Below, piece by piece: positions 7,622 through 17,100 of a stretch of DNA of 64,000 nucleotides. The stretch spans positions 310,001 through 374,000 of the forward strand of contig NZ_BBNN01000016.1 of assembly GCF_000829695.1 (NCBI RefSeq), written 5' to 3'. The notes beneath the pieces are model-generated. The model was not told where the DNA came from and ran no database searches. It saw only the letters and a list, made by a program, of their open reading frames with translations. Within the stretch, counting starts at the first letter, position 1; each line of letters begins with the position of its first letter. The stretch comes from Streptomyces sp. NBRC 110035. Lineage in GTDB: Bacteria > Actinomycetota > Actinomycetes > Streptomycetales > Streptomycetaceae. The translations under genes were made by a program, and so were the position numbers.

Positions 7622-8041
7622 TCAGTTCGTCCGGCCGGGTACCCAGGCGCTCAGCGGGACGAAGGAGCCGAGGTCCCCGATGCTCGCCCCCGCGTCGATG
7701 CGGCTCGGGCCGCCCAGGCAGTCGTCGCTCGGGAAGAGGGCCGCACTGGTGGTGTGGGTGTTGGTCACGGACTTGACCCGTCCGGCCCACCCGTGGTCGA
7801 CGAGGCTGACGCAGGTGCCGCTGCTGGTCAGCGAGGAGAACGTCAGGAGTTCGCCTCCGAAGTTCTGCCCGGAGTACAGGCACAGAGCACTGGAGGGGCA
7901 GTCGGCCGACTGGGCGGCGTGGGCCGTGGCAGGGGGCAGGGCGAGCATGCCCAACGCGGCCACCGACACGATTCCAGTGGCTGCCAGGCGCGTTCGGGAG
8001 GGGCGAGCGGACGTGCGGTTGCCTGCGGCGAGCTTGTTCAT
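7622..8041 (-). CDS. Secreted peptidase inhibitor I36-like (crystallin-type) protein
   Basis: A 139-residue exported protein. Residues 1-42 are a signal peptide: basic start, hydrophobic core IVSVAALGMLALPPA, and a TAHA-A cleavage site. The mature part has CPSSALCLYSGQNFGGELLT, a Greek-key signature, and paired cysteines (CPSS..C, GTCVSL, DDCLGG). This matches the I36/beta-gamma-crystallin-like family of small Streptomyces exoproteins, some of which inhibit metalloproteases. Whether this one inhibits anything is not shown. It has GAAGGA before the start and neighbours only degraded DNA. Confidence 0.75.
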   Translation of the reverse strand: MNKLAAGNRTSARPSRTRLAATGIVSVAALGMLALPPATAHAAQSADCPSSALCLYSGQNFGGELLTFSSLTSSGTCVSLVDHGWAGRVKSVTNTHTTSAALFPSDDCLGGPSRIDAGASIGDLGSFVPLSAWVPGRTN

Positions 8042-8630
8042 CTCGTGAAGTCCTTCGTCGTTAGGCGATCAATGGTCGTTGTTGCCGGTGATGACGGCCA
8101 TGGCTCCGTGGCAGCCGTGACCGTTGAACCGATGGGTCCGGAGAGACTCGTGTCCGCAGAGCGGGACACGGCGGGTGACGGGTGAGCTCCTCGTGCTCAC
8201 TTCCGCGGGAGGTGAGCGGTGCGGCAGCGAGGTGTCCTTCACCCCGGCACGACCGCCAACGTAGATCGCGGAGGCGGGCCGGGAACAGCGACTTTCCCGC
8301 CCTGGAGCCTGGGGGCAGGATCTTCCTCTTCTTCGTTTTGGGGTGGCTTCCGGCGGGCTCGGTGGCCAGGTGGTCGCGCCCTGCGGGCCGAGGAAGTCCG
8401 GCCGTGTCGTCGCAGCCCAGGCCAGACACGGCGACCCGCATGTTTCGCTTGTGGGTTAAGAAAAGGCGTGTGCTTACGTGGTTGGCCGATTGACGACTCC
8501 GAGCACTGCGCCGCGGCGCGGCCCGCACCGGGTTCGGCCCCGGCCCCGAGGCTCACCTCCGGAAAACACCGACGACGGATACGGCCGGTGTCCGCGAACC
8601 GGTGGGTGCGGCATGGCCGGGGTCCCGCGG
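8042..8630. other. Intergenic stretch without a supported gene
   Basis: Upstream region of the secreted I36-like gene. It contains a relatively A/T-rich spot near 8455-8475. Overlapping frames in both strands have no recognisable domain or ribosome site. Confidence 0.55.
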
Positions 8631-8765
8631 TCAGCCAGTGCCGAGTAGATGCGTGTTGGCCGCCTTCGCGTCCACGGCGAGTTCGGGCAGCTCCACCACC
8701 GTCACCCCGGCCGCCCGGAGTCGCTCGACGCCCACGCAGTCGTCCACGAACAGTGAGGGTTCGCG
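8631..8765 (-). pseudogene. C-terminal fragment of an unidentified gene
   Basis: The minus strand reads EPSLFVDDCVGVERLRAAGV, then TVVELPEL and a terminal NTHLLGTG before a stop at 8631-8633. It looks like a true protein C-terminus (good codon bias, alternating hydrophobics). Upstream on this strand the frame becomes antisense to the gamma-glutamyltranspeptidase remnant, so the rest of the gene is missing. I do not recognise the family with confidence. Confidence 0.35.
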
Positions 8766-8859
8766 CTGGAGCCCGGTCCGCCGCGGCGGACGTACGGGCG
8801 GTGTCCGGGTACGGCCGGGGATCCCGGGCTCTGAGAGGGGGGCCGGCGCGCCCGGGGCC

Positions 8860-9537
8860 GGCGAGCCGACGGTCGCCGAGTACCCCGCGTCCCCCGCGCC
8901 GGGCGAACCGGAGGTCCTCGGCGACGGGGCCACCCGCGGCGACACCTGCCATCTGGACGTCGTCGACCGCTGGGGCAACATGGTCGCGGCCACCCCGAGC
9001 GGCGGCCGGCTCCAGTCCAAACCGGTCGTGCCCGAACTCGGCTTCCTCCTCGGCACCCGGCTCCAGATGACCTGGCTGGAGGACGGGCTGCCCAACACCC
9101 TCACGCCGGGACGCCGGCCCCGGACCACCCTCACCCCGTCCGTCGCCCTGCGCGACGGGGTGCCGGTGATGGCGTTCGGCACGCCCGGCGGGGACCAGCA
9201 GGACCAGTGGCAGCTGCACTTCTTCCTCGCCGTCGCGCTGCGCGGCCCGGTACGCGGCGGGCTCGACCTCCAGGGCGCGATCGACGCCCCGAACCGGCAC
9301 AACGACAGCTTTCCCGGCTCCTTCCACCCGCGCGGCATGCGTCCCGGCAGCGTCACCGTGGAGTCCCGCACGGACCCGGCGGTGGTGCGGGAACTGCGGC
9401 GCCGGGGGCACGCGGTGACGGTCGGCGAGGCGTGGTCGGAGGGCAGGCTGTGCGCGGTCGCGCGGGACCCGGCCACGGGCGTGCTCTCGGCGGCGGCGAA
9501 CCCGCGCGGCATGCAGGGCTGCGCGGTGGGCCGCTGA
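8860..9537 (+). pseudogene. 5'-truncated gamma-glutamyltranspeptidase (small subunit part only)
   Basis: Homology begins near 8860 (GEPTVAE) and runs to the stop. It includes TRGDTCHLDVVDRWGNMVAA with the nucleophilic Thr at 8944, then TLTPSVALRDGVPVMAFGTP and GGDQQDQWQLHFFLAV, and ends GVLSAAANPRGMQG. These belong to the small subunit released by autoprocessing of gamma-glutamyltranspeptidases. The whole large subunit (~350 residues) is absent. The upstream frame is unrelated sequence, partly antisense to another gene fragment. It reads as a rearrangement remnant. Confidence 0.8.
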
Positions 9538-9628
9538 CCTCGCCCCGGAGCCCCTTGTTCATGCGGACATCGCCGGGAGTGCACCGGACGGGCGGGACTT
9601 GTCAGTGGCACGTGGTCTCATGGAGGGC

Positions 9629-10474
9629 ATGATCGAGCACAACGAAACCATCGAAGAGTTTCTCGCCGGACGCGCCGTCGACGTGGAGGAAGCCGTCCGC
9701 AAGGCCGCCGCCCAGGAAATCATGCCGCGCTGGCGCCGGCTCGCCGACCACGAGGTCGACCGCAAGTCCGGCCCGCACGATCTGGTGACCGACGCCGACC
9801 GGCAGGCCGAGCTGTACCTCACCGAGGTGCTGCCCGCCCTGCTGCCCGGCTCGGTCGTGGTGGGCGAGGAAGCGGTGCACACCCACCCGGCGTCGTACGA
9901 GGGTATACGCGGCGGGGCGCCGGTGTGGATCGTCGACCCGGTCGACGGCACCCGGCAGTTCGTGCACGGCGACGCCGGATTCTGCACCCTGGTCGCCCTC
10001 GCGCTGGACGGAGTCGTCCACGCCTCCTGGACGTTCGCCCCGGCCCTCGACCAGCTTGCCACGGCCGTACGAGGACAGGGCGCCTTCCTCGACGGCGCAC
10101 GGCTGCACGCGGGCTCCCCGGAGACCGGCCGTGACCTGCGCGTGGCCACGTCCCACCCGGACTTCACGACGGACGACCAGAAGCGCTCCCTGATCGCCCT
10201 CGGGATGGACGGCGTGGCCCCGCGCGCCTGCGGTTCGGCCGGACTGGAGTACCTGGCCGTCGCCCGCGGTGAATCCGACGCCACCGCCTTCACCTGGGAA
10301 GCGGCCTGGGACCACGCGGCGGGTCTGCTCCTCGTCGAGGAGGCGGGCGGCGCCCACCTGACCCGTGCCGGCGAACCCTTCCGCATCACCGGCGGCAACG
10401 ACCTCCCCTTCACCGCGGCCCGCGACGAGGCCACGGCCCGCCGGGTGGTGGGACTGCTGTCGGCCGGAGCCTGA
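9629..10474 (+). CDS. Inositol monophosphatase family protein
   Basis: A 281-residue Mg-dependent phosphatase of the inositol monophosphatase/histidinol phosphatase group. Metal and catalytic motifs are present: VVGEEAVH (GEE), [15 protein letters not shown] (DPxDGT) and [20 protein letters not shown] [10 protein letters not shown] near the C-terminus. The Met at 9629 ([11 protein letters not shown]) is taken as start because family members begin near this sequence; ATG 9620 and TTG 9599 are in frame. Substrate could be inositol phosphate, histidinol phosphate or another sugar phosphate. No his or inositol genes adjoin. Confidence 0.85.
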   Translation: MIEHNETIEEFLAGRAVDVEEAVRKAAAQEIMPRWRRLADHEVDRKSGPHDLVTDADRQAELYLTEVLPALLPGSVVVGEEAVHTHPASYEGIRGGAPVWIVDPVDGTRQFVHGDAGFCTLVALALDGVVHASWTFAPALDQLATAVRGQGAFLDGARLHAGSPETGRDLRVATSHPDFTTDDQKRSLIALGMDGVAPRACGSAGLEYLAVARGESDATAFTWEAAWDHAAGLLLVEEAGGAHLTRAGEPFRITGGNDLPFTAARDEATARRVVGLLSAGA

Positions 10475-10655
10475 CCTCCGGGTCCGCCGCGTCGGCACCG
10501 GGCACGGTGTCACCGGGCGGATGCCGCCCTGGGGCGGGGCCCAGGGAGCGTCGGTGCTCCGGCATATCCTGATCCCGAGTCTCCCGGTGGCCCCCGATCG
10601 CTCTGGTCGCCTCCGGTTGCCGTCGGCCGACGAAGGGGTTCCGAAGGTGGTGTCG

Positions 10656-12065
10656 ATGCTCGATGTGGTTGTGGTGGGCGCGGGGCCGAACGGGCTGACC
10701 GCCGCCGTGGAGCTGGCCCGGCGCGACTTCTCCGTGGCCCTGTTCGAGGCGAAGGACACCGTCGGCGGCGGCGCCCGCACCGAGGAACTGACCCTGCCCG
10801 GCTTCCGGCACGACCCGTGCTCCGCGGCCCACCCGCTGGGCGTCAACTCGCCCGCGTTCCGGGCCCTCCCACTGGAGCGTTACGGCCTCCAGTGGCTGCA
10901 CGCGGACCTGCCGATGGCCCACCCCTTCCGCGACGGCACGGCGGCCGTGCTGTCACGGTCGGTCGGCGAGACGGCCGCCAGTTTCGGTCCGCGCGACGCC
11001 GGAGCGTACCGCCGCCTGGTCCAGCCCTTCCTGCCCCGGTGGGACACCCTGGTCCGCGACTTCATGTCCCTGCCGCTCACCGCGCTGCCCCGCGACCCGG
11101 TCGGCCTGGCCCGCTTCGGCCTGGTCGGACTGCAGCCCTCCACCTGGTTGATGCGCCGCTTCCGCGACGAGCGGGCCAGGGCCCTGTTCGCCGGGCTCGT
11201 CGCCCATGTGATGGCGCCCCTCGGCGGCTTCGCCACCGGCGCCGTCGGCCTGGTCTTCGCCCTCGCCGCGCACGCCCGCGGCTGGCCCGTCGCCCGCGGT
11301 GGCTCCCAGGCCGTCTCGGACGCCCTCGCCGCCTACCTGGTGGACCTCGGCGGCGCCGTCCACACCGACTACGACGTCAAGCGCCTCGACGACCTGCCGC
11401 CGGCCCGCGCGTACGTCTTCGACACCTCGCCCACCGCCCTCGCCCGCATCGCCGGCCTCGGCAACCACTACGCGAACTACCGCTACGGCCCCGGCGTCTT
11501 CAAGATCGACTACGCGCTGGACGGCCCGGTGCCGTGGACCGCGTCCGAGGCCCGCAGGGCCACCACCGTGCAGATCGGCGCGGACCGCGCCGAGATCGGA
11601 GCCGCCCTGCGCGCCGCCTCCCGGGAGGGCCGCGCCCCCGACCCGCCGTTCCTCATCACCGTGCAGCCCGGCGTCGCCGACCCCACCCGTGCCCCGGCCG
11701 GCAAGCAGGTCTTCTGGGCCTACGGGCACGTCCCGAGCGGCTGGTCCGGCGACCTGACCGACGCCGTGGAACGCCAACTGGAGCGCTTCGCCCCCGGGTT
11801 CCGCGACCGCGTGCTGGCCCGTGCCACCGCCGGCCCGCCCGAAATCGCCGCCCGCAACGCCAACTACGTCGGCGGCGACATCGGCTCCGGCGCCGCCTCC
11901 GGACTCCAGCTCCTGCTGCGGCCCCGCCCGTCCCTGTTCCCCTACGCCACCCCGCACCCGGCCGTGTTCATCTGCTCGTCGGCCACCCCGCCCGGCCCCG
12001 GTGTGCACGGCATGTCCGGGCACAACGCGGCGAAGGCCGTCTGGAGGAGGCTGCGGCAGTCATGA
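10656..12065 (+). CDS. FAD-dependent oxidoreductase, phytoene desaturase-like
   Basis: A 469-residue NAD(P)/FAD oxidoreductase. The N-terminal [20 protein letters not shown] is the dinucleotide-binding motif, followed by [17 protein letters not shown], the second FAD signature. The C-terminal [20 protein letters not shown] is the flavin-contacting end seen in phytoene desaturase and retinol saturase relatives. AAGG lies 8 bases before ATG 10656. The TGA overlaps the ATG of the macro-domain gene, so the two are coupled. No carotenoid genes are near, and the substrate is unknown. Confidence 0.85.
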   Translation: MLDVVVVGAGPNGLTAAVELARRDFSVALFEAKDTVGGGARTEELTLPGFRHDPCSAAHPLGVNSPAFRALPLERYGLQWLHADLPMAHPFRDGTAAVLSRSVGETAASFGPRDAGAYRRLVQPFLPRWDTLVRDFMSLPLTALPRDPVGLARFGLVGLQPSTWLMRRFRDERARALFAGLVAHVMAPLGGFATGAVGLVFALAAHARGWPVARGGSQAVSDALAAYLVDLGGAVHTDYDVKRLDDLPPARAYVFDTSPTALARIAGLGNHYANYRYGPGVFKIDYALDGPVPWTASEARRATTVQIGADRAEIGAALRAASREGRAPDPPFLITVQPGVADPTRAPAGKQVFWAYGHVPSGWSGDLTDAVERQLERFAPGFRDRVLARATAGPPEIAARNANYVGGDIGSGAASGLQLLLRPRPSLFPYATPHPAVFICSSATPPGPGVHGMSGHNAAKAVWRRLRQS

Positions 12066-12571
12066 CCGCCCTCACCCTCGTCCAGGGCGACATCACCCGC
12101 GAACGCGCCGACGCCATCGTCAACGCGGCCAACTCCTCCCTGCTCGGCGGAGGCGGCGTGGACGGCGCGATCCATCGCCGTGGCGGTCCGGAGGTCCTTC
12201 AGGAGTGCCGCCGCCTGCGCGCCTCCCGGTACGGCAAGGGCCTCGCCACCGGCCAGGCCGTCGCCACCACGGCGGGCCGGCTGGACGCCCGCTGGGTGAT
12301 CCACACCGTCGGCCCCGTCTTCAGCGCGACCGAGGACCGCTCGCACCTGCTGGCGTCCTGCCACCGCGAGGCACTGCGCGTCGCCGACGCGCTCGGAGCG
12401 CGGACCGTGGCCTTCCCGGCCATCTCCACCGGTGTGTACGGCTGGCCGCCGGAGGACGCCGCACGTGTCGCGGTGGAGGCCGTGCGGGCGGCTGACACGG
12501 CTGTCGAGGAGGTCAGGTTCGTTCTCTTCGACGCCCGGGCCCACGAGGCGTTCGCCGCGCGGGTCGGCTGA
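12062..12571 (+). CDS. Macro domain protein (O-acetyl-ADP-ribose deacetylase-like)
   Basis: A 169-residue single macro domain. [37 protein letters not shown] and [19 protein letters not shown] are the ADP-ribose-binding loops of the YmdB/MacroD subgroup, which removes O-acetyl or ADP-ribosyl groups. The start overlaps the preceding oxidoreductase stop by four bases (ATGA), so both are made from one mRNA. The pairing suggests a link with NAD or ADP-ribose turnover, but that is inference. Confidence 0.9.
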   Translation: MTALTLVQGDITRERADAIVNAANSSLLGGGGVDGAIHRRGGPEVLQECRRLRASRYGKGLATGQAVATTAGRLDARWVIHTVGPVFSATEDRSHLLASCHREALRVADALGARTVAFPAISTGVYGWPPEDAARVAVEAVRAADTAVEEVRFVLFDARAHEAFAARVG

Positions 12572-12817
12572 CCCCCACCGGCGGATCAGCGGGCGCCGAC
12601 GACGCTTTCGCCCCCGTCGGGATGCCCTGCTCGGGAGCGTGGGGGCAACCGGCCGGCGTGCGGCCTCCGTGACCCGATCGGCCGACATCCAGGGCCCGCT
12701 TTCCCGGCCGGTACGCTGCGCGAGTTGCCGTACACACCTCGTCACCCACACCATGGAGGTCTCGTCCGGAGGCCGACTCGTCCGGCCTCGCCGCCGGGGA
12801 CGGAAGGGGCGCCGTAC

Positions 12818-13816
12818 ATGACCAGGTACTTCGAGAACGGCACCGGTGAACTCGTCCCCGACGCGCTGGCCGGGTTCGCCCGCGCCCACCAGGACCTCGT
12901 GGACTACGACCTCGCGGACGGATACGTCACCGCCCGGCACCCCGCACCGACACGGACCGTGGGGCTCCTCTCGGGCGGCGGTTCGGGACACGAACCCCTG
13001 CACGCCGGATACGTCGGTGCGGGCATGCTCGACGCCGCCTGCCCCGGGAGGGTCTTCGCCTCTCCGCACAACCGGCAGATCTTCCGGGCCTCCCGCGCGG
13101 TGGCAGGGCCGGACGGCGTACTGCACATCGTGAAGAACTACACGGGCGACCGGATCAACTTCGGTATCGCGGCCGAGCGGCTCGCCGACGCGGGGATCGC
13201 CTGCGGGAGGGTTCTCGTCGACGACGACCTCGCCTCCGACTCCGAGGCCGTCGCCGCCGGGCGCCGTGGCACGGGCGCCACGGTCCTGGTGGAGAAGGTC
13301 CTGGGCGGCGCCGCGGACACCGGAATGGGGCTCGACGCACTGGTGGACCTCGGCACCTCCGTGGCAGGCCGGTGCCGGACGCTTGCCGTCGCCTCCGCCG
13401 CCCACCACGCACCGGTCACCGGTGAGCCGGCCTTCGAGCTGCCGTCCGGCGAACTGGAGTACGGCGTCGGCATCCATGGGGAACGCGCCGACCACACCCG
13501 GAGCCAGAAACAGGTCGGCGTGCTGGTGGAGGACATGACGGGGGTGCTGCTGGACGCGCTGTGCCCCGGCCCCGACGATCCGGTCGTAGCCCTGGTCAAC
13601 GGACTGGGCTCGGTCACGTCGCTCGAGCTGTACGGCATCTTCGGTGAGCTGGGCCGCGTCCTCGACGCCCGGCGGGTCAGGCTCGTCCGGCACCTCGTCG
13701 GCGACTACGTCACGGCACTCGACATGCGGGGCTTCTCCCTGACCCTCATGGTCGCCGACCGCACGGTGCTGGACTTCTACGACGCGCCGGTCCACACCCC
13801 GGAGTGGCGATGGTGA
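12818..13816 (+). CDS. dhaK: Dihydroxyacetone kinase subunit DhaK
   Basis: A 332-residue substrate-binding subunit. GLLSGGGSGHEPLHAGYVG (residues ~49-67) binds dihydroxyacetone, and YGVGIHGE places the covalent hemiaminal His at ~220. Also typical are FASPHNRQIFRA and VKNYTGDRINFG. AAGGGG lies 9 bases before ATG 12818. dhaL follows after 62 bases. In the PTS-dependent type the phosphate comes through DhaM, which is not seen here. Confidence 0.93.
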   Translation: MTRYFENGTGELVPDALAGFARAHQDLVDYDLADGYVTARHPAPTRTVGLLSGGGSGHEPLHAGYVGAGMLDAACPGRVFASPHNRQIFRASRAVAGPDGVLHIVKNYTGDRINFGIAAERLADAGIACGRVLVDDDLASDSEAVAAGRRGTGATVLVEKVLGGAADTGMGLDALVDLGTSVAGRCRTLAVASAAHHAPVTGEPAFELPSGELEYGVGIHGERADHTRSQKQVGVLVEDMTGVLLDALCPGPDDPVVALVNGLGSVTSLELYGIFGELGRVLDARRVRLVRHLVGDYVTALDMRGFSLTLMVADRTVLDFYDAPVHTPEWRW

Positions 13817-13878
13817 GTGGCCGGTGGCCGAAGGGTCCGGCTCCCGGCGGCCCGTGACAGGAGCAGGAGGACGGCATC

Positions 13879-14556
13879 ATGACGACCACCGCTTTCGACA
13901 CCACACAGACCCGTGACTGGATGCGCCGCTTCGCCGAATCGGTGTACGCCACCGAGGCCGAGCTGACCGAACTGGACCAGAAGGTGGGAGACGGCGACTT
14001 CGGGACCAATCTCGCCGCGGGGGTCCGGGCCGCCGGGCTGCTGCTCGACCGGACGGGAGGTCCGGCCGACTCCGCGAAGGAACTGGGAGCCATGGCCACC
14101 GCCTTCCTCGACGAGATCGGTGGTACCAGCGGCCCTCTGTTCGGTCTGCTGTTCCAGGCGTTGAGCAGGGCCGCCGCCGATTCCGCCGCCGATCCCGGCG
14201 GCGGGTTGACCACGGGTGCGCTCGCCGAGGGCACCGCCCAGGGCCTGGCCGCCATCCGCCGTGTGGGAGATGCCGTGCCCGGGGACAAGACACTGGTCGA
14301 TGCGCTGACCCCGGCCGCCGCCGCGTTGCGGGCGGCGGAAGGCACTCCGCCGGCTGCGGCTCTGGCCGCGGCAGCGGACGGCGCATGGCAGGGGGTGCGG
14401 GACACCGCGTCCCTGACGGCGCGCAGGGGCCGGGCGAGCTACCTGGGTGACCGGGTGACAGACATCCCGGACCCCGGAGCGGTGGGCGTCGCCCTGTTCT
14501 TCGCCTCCGCCGCCGCGACCGTGCACACCCTGGCGCCTCGTCTCTCCACCGGCTGA
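13879..14556 (+). CDS. dhaL: Dihydroxyacetone kinase subunit DhaL
   Basis: A 225-residue ADP-binding subunit that phosphorylates the ketone held by DhaK. TELDQKVGDGDFGTNLAAG is the Mg/ADP aspartate motif (DxxxGDGDxG, with Phe where His is common). LDEIGGTSGPLFGLLF and VPGDKTLVDALTPA are the other family blocks. A strong GGAGCAGGAGG precedes ATG 13879. No dhaM (phosphotransferase) follows; the next gene is on the other strand. Confidence 0.92.
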   Translation: MTTTAFDTTQTRDWMRRFAESVYATEAELTELDQKVGDGDFGTNLAAGVRAAGLLLDRTGGPADSAKELGAMATAFLDEIGGTSGPLFGLLFQALSRAAADSAADPGGGLTTGALAEGTAQGLAAIRRVGDAVPGDKTLVDALTPAAAALRAAEGTPPAAALAAAADGAWQGVRDTASLTARRGRASYLGDRVTDIPDPGAVGVALFFASAAATVHTLAPRLSTG

Positions 14557-14588
14557 ACGGTCGTCCCCCCCGCCCGGGCCGGTGCCTT

Positions 14589-15269
14589 CTACACGCCGAT
14601 CCGGCTGTGGACCCACGACAGCAGTTCACCGTCGGCGAGGCTCGTGACCCACAGGTCGGCCTTCTCCGCTTCCGGCCCCGGCGGGCACGGCCCGAGACCG
14701 AGGACGCGCAGTCCCGCCCGGCGGGCGGACTCCATGCCGGTCAACGAGTCCTCCACGGCCAGTGCCTCCTCGGGCGGCACGCCGCACAGCCGGGCGGCCA
14801 CCTGGTAGACGTCGGGCTGCGGCTTCGGCCGTACGTTCTCGCCGGCGACCACGACGTGGCCGAAGCAGCTGAGAAGCCCGGCCCGGTCCAGACACGACTC
14901 CACCACCTCGCGGGGGCAGTTGCTCGCCACGGCGAGGGGGAGGTGGCGGGCGGCCAGCCGGACCAGGGCGGTGGCGCCCGGCATGGTGACGGGGTCCTGG
15001 TCGACGAGTGTGGTGAAGGTGTCGAGGAGTGTGCTGGTCAGGTCCTCCACGAGGTCCGGTTTCCCGGTCTCCTCGGCCATGAGCGCGCCGCACTCGGTGT
15101 AGTGCATGCCCTTCGCCCGGTCGGCGAACCCGGCCGGCGGTTTGAGGCTGAACGCCCGGAAGGTGATGCTCCGGGCCTCCTGCCAGTGTTGTTCCGTGTC
15201 CATCAGGGTGCCGTCGCAGTCGAAGACGATGGCGGCGGGGGACCAGGAAAGGATGCGATGAGCTGTCAT
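14589..15269 (-). CDS. HAD-superfamily phosphatase
   Basis: A 226-residue HAD hydrolase of the beta-phosphoglucomutase-like type. IVFDCDGTLMDTEQHWQEA holds motif I (DxDGT), LAVASNCPREVVES motif II, and VRPKPQPDVYQVAA plus AVEDSLTGMESARRAGL motifs III-IV. I take ATG 15269; TTG 15287 is in frame and upstream. It is convergent with dhaL, so an operon link is excluded, though a glycerol- or dihydroxyacetone-phosphatase role beside dhaKL is conceivable. Substrate unknown. Confidence 0.85.
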   Translation of the reverse strand: MTAHRILSWSPAAIVFDCDGTLMDTEQHWQEARSITFRAFSLKPPAGFADRAKGMHYTECGALMAEETGKPDLVEDLTSTLLDTFTTLVDQDPVTMPGATALVRLAARHLPLAVASNCPREVVESCLDRAGLLSCFGHVVVAGENVRPKPQPDVYQVAARLCGVPPEEALAVEDSLTGMESARRAGLRVLGLGPCPPGPEAEKADLWVTSLADGELLSWVHSRIGV

Positions 15270-15827
15270 GCAACTGCCGTTCTCCAAGGCCGCGCCGACC
15301 GGTTCGGTGCCGGGGCGCAGGCGGGTGTCGGGAGGTGAGTGATCCGCTCGTGGACACGAGCGGTGGTGGGGATGCCGTACGGCTGCCGCGGTCGTGCGAG
15401 CGTGAGGGAGCGCGCGGTGACGGACGCGGGTCGTCGTTCTCGGGCGAGCCCCAAAAACATCGTGGTCATTACGTTAATTTCGCTTCTGTGATTTCCGCAA
15501 TCACCAATTCGAGTGCATGGGAATGTCCCGGCCGAGGGGTGCCGGCCTCTCGCGTGCGGGGTGGGGAAAGGAGGAGGAACGCTTGGAGGGCAGCCGACGT
15601 GCCTGGTGAAAGCTGTTCCCGGGGCACCGTGGCGTCGGCCGGGGCGCGGCTCTCGCGCTCAGCTGAAACGATTCTGTTCGACGGGGTGAACTCGGTTTGC
15701 GTTGCGGCCCGTTCCCGCGCATGGCCGAAGAATAATAAGATCTTCGCGCGCTGCGTATGTGCCTCTATGAGTGGTGCCTAATTTTCCCGTCCCAGCGTTG
15801 GCGCGTGTGAGCGAAGGTGGAACTGGA
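15270..15827. other. Long divergent promoter region
   Basis: This 558-base gap separates the HAD gene (minus) from the TetR-type regulator (plus). It contains two unusually A/T-rich patches for this genome, around 15450-15520 and 15715-15740 (GAATAATAAGATC). These are the likely promoters or operators. No protein-like frame is convincing. Confidence 0.6.
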
Positions 15828-16487
15828 GTGCAGGACAGGGCGCGTGCGACCCGTAAAGTGCTGTTGGAGTCGGCGGCACATCTATTCGTCGAACGGGGAT
15901 ATGCGGGAACGAGTGTCAATGACATAAGCGATCACTCGGGGAGAACCAGTGGGGCGATCTATTTCCATTACTCCAGCAAGGAGAAGCTGGCGCTGGCCGT
16001 GGTCCGCGAGCGGTTCGCCACCTGGCCGCAGCTCGACGCCGTGTACGCCGGGCCCGGCGTTCCTCCGCTGGAGAAGCTGGTCGGTCTCAGCTTCCGGGTC
16101 GCACAGTCCCTCAGCGAGGACGTCGTCGCGCGTGCCGGTGCACGGCTGTGGGCGGAACGCCACACCATCGAGGCCGACGTACCCACGCCGTTCGACGCCT
16201 GGTCGGTGGCCGCCACCCGGCTTCTCGCGCAGGCCCGCACCAGAGGCGAACTCGCGGAGGGGGTCGAGCCGTCGGCCGCGGCCGTGACGCTCGTGTGCGC
16301 GTTCTTCGGGCTCTGCACCCTGACCGACGAGATGCCGGGCGGGCGGAACTGGAGGGAGCGGCTCGACCAGTGGTGGATGCTGGTACTGCGGTTCCTGCAG
16401 GCGGATCCCGACCCGGCCGCTCTGCTCGCCCGGGCACGGGCGGCAGTGCCCGCACAGCGGGAGGACCCCGCTCCGTGCCCTGCCTGA
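15828..16487 (+). CDS. TetR-family regulator, gamma-butyrolactone receptor type
   Basis: A 219-residue regulator of the ArpA/ScbR group. Residues ~1-50 are the DNA-binding part: QDRARATRKVLLESAAHLFV, ERGYAGTSVNDISDHSGRTS and GAIYFHYSSKEKLALAVV. The last is the hallmark of this subfamily. RAGARLWAERHTIE carries the Trp expected in the ligand pocket. GTG 15828 has GAAGGTGG eight bases upstream and gives the family length (~215); an earlier GTG at 15771 adds an unrelated tail. No butyrolactone synthase (AfsA-like) gene is adjacent, so it may be a stand-alone or pseudo-receptor. Confidence 0.88.
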   Translation: MQDRARATRKVLLESAAHLFVERGYAGTSVNDISDHSGRTSGAIYFHYSSKEKLALAVVRERFATWPQLDAVYAGPGVPPLEKLVGLSFRVAQSLSEDVVARAGARLWAERHTIEADVPTPFDAWSVAATRLLAQARTRGELAEGVEPSAAAVTLVCAFFGLCTLTDEMPGGRNWRERLDQWWMLVLRFLQADPDPAALLARARAAVPAQREDPAPCPA

Positions 16488-16698
16488 CGGAGCCGGACCG
16501 CTCGGCTCCGTAGGCCGGGATTCCGCGCGGTGGTCGCGGGGCGGGCCCACGCGACCGTGGCCCGCTCCGCCGGCTTTCCCCGTCGGCAGCCGCGGTCCGC
16601 GGTCCCCGCGCCCGCTGTTCACGGACGGCATGCCCGCAGCGGGATGCGAGCCCGGCCCGGGCGGTGCGCGGCGAGCGGCGCCCGCGGGAGCGGCCCGG

Positions 16699-17061
16699 TC
16701 ACTCGGCCGCGTCGGTGATCCCGAGCCGCAGATGCTCCACGTGGTACACGGCCTGGTCCAGCAGCTCGGCGACATGGTGGTCGTGCAGCGCGTACACCAC
16801 GGAACGGCCCCGGCGTTCGCCCACCACCAGGCCCAGGTTGCGCAGCAGCCGCAGCTGGTGCGAGCAGGCCGACTGCTCCATGCCCACCTCCGCCGCCAAC
16901 TCCGTGGCCGGCAGAGGCCCTTCGCGCAGCCGGGCGAGGATCAGCAACCGGGACGGGGTGGACAGGGCCTGGAGCGTGGTGGCGACCTTCGCGGCATTGT
17001 CCGCGTCGAGGCGGACGCGCTCGGCGTCGTCCTGTGCGGGGATGACGGCTCCATGACCCAT
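16699..17061 (-). CDS. ArsR/SmtB-family metal-sensing repressor
   Basis: A 120-residue winged-helix repressor. LQALSTPSRLLILARLREG and MEQSACSHQLRLLRNLGLVV are the recognition region. The C-terminal helix DHHVAELLDQAVYHVEH gives the D-x-H-(10)-H-x2-H pattern of the alpha5 metal site in SmtB, NmtR and CzrA. Such proteins leave DNA when Zn, Co or Ni binds. It is divergent from a metal-exporting ATPase with 72 bases between starts, and an A/T-rich inverted repeat lies there. It lacks the alpha3N Cys motif, so Co/Ni/Zn rather than Cd/Pb is more likely. Confidence 0.9.
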   Translation of the reverse strand: MGHGAVIPAQDDAERVRLDADNAAKVATTLQALSTPSRLLILARLREGPLPATELAAEVGMEQSACSHQLRLLRNLGLVVGERRGRSVVYALHDHHVAELLDQAVYHVEHLRLGITDAAE

Positions 17062-17100
17062 ACGGGCATCCTACCCACCGGTCACGAACACCCGAATTAA

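Noticed and set aside
14589..15269. HAD gene as the missing DhaM of the dihydroxyacetone kinase
   Set aside because: It is on the opposite strand and has phosphatase motifs, not a PTS EIIA fold.
15660..15705. Possible ARE-type autoregulatory site (GAAACGATTCTG...CTCGGTTTG) upstream of the butyrolactone receptor homologue
   Set aside because: The two arms match too poorly in sequence and spacing to call an operator without binding data.
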